A DNA stretch of 6,512 bases, taken from Candidatus Latescibacteria bacterium 4484_7 (lineage in GTDB: Bacteria; Krumholzibacteriota; Krumholzibacteriia; Krumholzibacteriales; Krumholzibacteriaceae). Below are positions 5,873 through 6,512 of this stretch, one piece after another. A model generated the notes under the pieces. It worked only from the letters and a program-made list of their open reading frames with translations, made no database searches and was not told where the DNA came from. The stretch lies in assembly GCA_002085285.1 (NCBI GenBank), contig NATK01000085.1, forward strand, positions 1 through 6,512. Direction: 5' to 3'. How positions within the stretch are numbered: the stretch's first letter is position 1; every line of letters begins with the position of its first letter. The position numbers and the translations under genes were made by a program.

Positions 5873-6243
5873 TTCCGCCTCTCGCTCTCTGCGAACCCGA
5901 GCACGCACAGACCGTCTTCGCGCTTTGACAATCTCTTTTCGAGACGCCTTATATCATCGGGGTATCGCTGCTTGAAATGCTTTTTTATAAGCCGCATCAG
6001 GTCGGCCGTGCATTCGGTCACACCACTATTCAGGGAATAGTATACCCACGTTCCTATCCGCTCACTTTTAAGCAGACCAAGTCCCTTCAGCACGGTAAGG
6101 TGCCTTGAAACCTGATACTGCGGGACAAGAAGGGCATCGGTCATCTCGCAGACGCAGATTGACTTGCCGCTTTGAACGAGCAGATTCACCAATCTCAGAC
6201 GCGTTTCGTCTCCGAGCGCCTTGAAAAGTTGCAGGAAATCCAT
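5869..6243 (-). CDS. arsR: ArsR/SmtB-family repressor with CVC metalloid-binding motif
   Basis: A 124-residue winged-helix regulator. LFKALGDETRLRLVNLL (6-22) is the family signature. ICVCEM (29-34) is the C-V-C site (C30, C32) that binds As(III)/Sb(III) in E. coli-type ArsR. PQYQVSRHLTVLKGLGLL (41-58) is the helix-turn-helix and ERIGTWVYYSL (61-71) the wing. Further cysteines are C78 (a possible third thiol ligand) and C113. Start ATG 6243 follows AAGGAG at 5 nt. It is the first gene of the leftward operon, and its TGA overlaps the next ATG. It is expected to bind the dyad at 6259-6282 and release it on metalloid binding, giving autoregulation of all four genes. The CVC motif makes As/Sb the most likely inducer, but inducer specificity is inference. 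Confidence 0.92.
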   Translation of the reverse strand: MDFLQLFKALGDETRLRLVNLLVQSGKSICVCEMTDALLVPQYQVSRHLTVLKGLGLLKSERIGTWVYYSLNSGVTECTADLMRLIKKHFKQRYPDDIRRLEKRLSKREDGLCVLGFAESERRK

Positions 6244-6258
6244 AATTACTCCTTATGC

Positions 6259-6282
6259 ATATATGCGCATACAAGCATACAT
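6259..6282 (-). promoter_or_regulatory. Probable ArsR operator
   Basis: ATATATGC (6259-6266), 8 bp, then GCATACAT (6275-6282) form a dyad with 7 of 8 positions complementary. A nested perfect palindrome TATGCGCATA is at 6262-6271, and a second palindrome TATGCATA at 6254-6261 reaches the ribosome site. It lies just downstream of the -10, over the expected transcription start, where a repressor would block initiation. The ATATGCG core resembles the E. coli ars operator as I recall it. Confidence 0.6.
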
Positions 6283-6291
6283 ATTCTATAT

Positions 6292-6319
6292 AATTTACAG
6301 AATTTTTTAAGCAAGTCAA
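6292..6319 (-). promoter_or_regulatory. Promoter of the arsR operon
   Basis: Leftward TTGACT (6319-6314, 5/6 to consensus) and TAAATT (6297-6292, 4/6) are separated by 16 bp in a distinctly AT-rich stretch. The start would be near 6285, about 40 nt before ATG 6243, next to the operator. An alternative pairing is TTGCTT with TATAGA slightly downstream. Confidence 0.55.
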
Positions 6320-6342
6320 CAGAAAAATGGGGAAAACACATC

Positions 6343-6512
6343 GTTGCCGGTTGGCGGCCTATCTATACTCGGCGTCGTCAATGCTACACAGTGACGGTCT
6401 GCCTCTATTAGAAAATCTTTTGCACTGCAAACCGGCGGCCTATCACCATTCGAACATCTTTTGCGCTACGAATTGGCGTCCCGTCCCTGCACCCAGTTGT
6501 CCTTGCAACGAA
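6343..6512. repeat. Degenerate ~41-bp tandem repeat array, continuing past the right edge
   Basis: Units at 6411-6451 and 6452-6492 align without gaps at 27 of 41 positions, sharing ATCTTTTGC (6415-6423 and 6456-6464) and GGCG (6434-6437 and 6475-6478). GGCGGCCTATC occurs exactly at 6353-6363 and 6434-6444, an offset of 81 bp or two units. A more decayed unit lies between (about 6383-6421). The final bases TTGCAACGAA match the beginning of a further unit. 41 is not a multiple of three and no convincing gene covers it. The 6320-6512 stretch contains nothing else recognisable. Confidence 0.6.

Noticed and set aside
6289..6294. A TATAAT on the rightward strand in the arsR promoter region
   Set aside because: No -35 at proper spacing and no rightward gene follows; it is a by-product of the AT-rich leftward promoter.
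6411..6492. Right-edge repeats as a CRISPR array
   Set aside because: The period is about 41 bp, similarity is spread along the unit, units are not identical, and there are no cas genes.

Overview
The window looks like chromosomal DNA from a diderm (Gram-negative) bacterium of moderate GC content. The evidence is a predicted outer-membrane beta-barrel protein, signal peptides, strong AGGAGG-type ribosome binding sites and short coupled operons. The mix of genes (an ArsR-controlled DGC-domain protein with an SBF-type permease, a two-lobed retropepsin-PDZ protein, an S9 peptidase) would fit an anaerobic or metal-exposed lineage such as Desulfobacterota or Nitrospirota. That placement is inference; no marker gene is present.

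Left part (1-2960). A leftward S9 (DPP IV-like) peptidase starts at 537 and runs off the left edge. A good sigma70-type promoter lies upstream of it. Diverging from it, a rightward atypical short-chain dehydrogenase/reductase (717-1622) is followed by a rightward exported aspartic-protease-like protein with a PDZ domain (1699-2862). That unit ends at a convincing terminator near 2915-2957.

Right part (3077-6319). This is a leftward four-gene unit read from an AT-rich promoter/operator at 6259-6319: an arsR repressor with the CVC metalloid-binding motif, an outer-membrane 'MetA-like' beta-barrel protein whose start overlaps the arsR stop (ATGA), a small four-cysteine DGC-domain protein, and an SBF/ACR3-like 10-TM permease. 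Strong GC-rich hairpins lie in both gaps around the DGC gene and may set relative expression. Together they suggest a metal(loid)-responsive export or handling system: sensor, outer-membrane pore, cytosolic thiol protein and inner-membrane carrier. The permease lacks the key cysteine and glutamate of true arsenite carriers, so its substrate is uncertain. This operon is the most interesting part of the window.

Extreme right (6343-6512). There is no gene here. It holds a degenerate ~41-bp tandem repeat array that continues past the edge. Several smaller repeats also occur: an in-frame duplication at the 3' end of the dehydrogenase gene and a 21-bp direct repeat at the 3' end of the permease gene.
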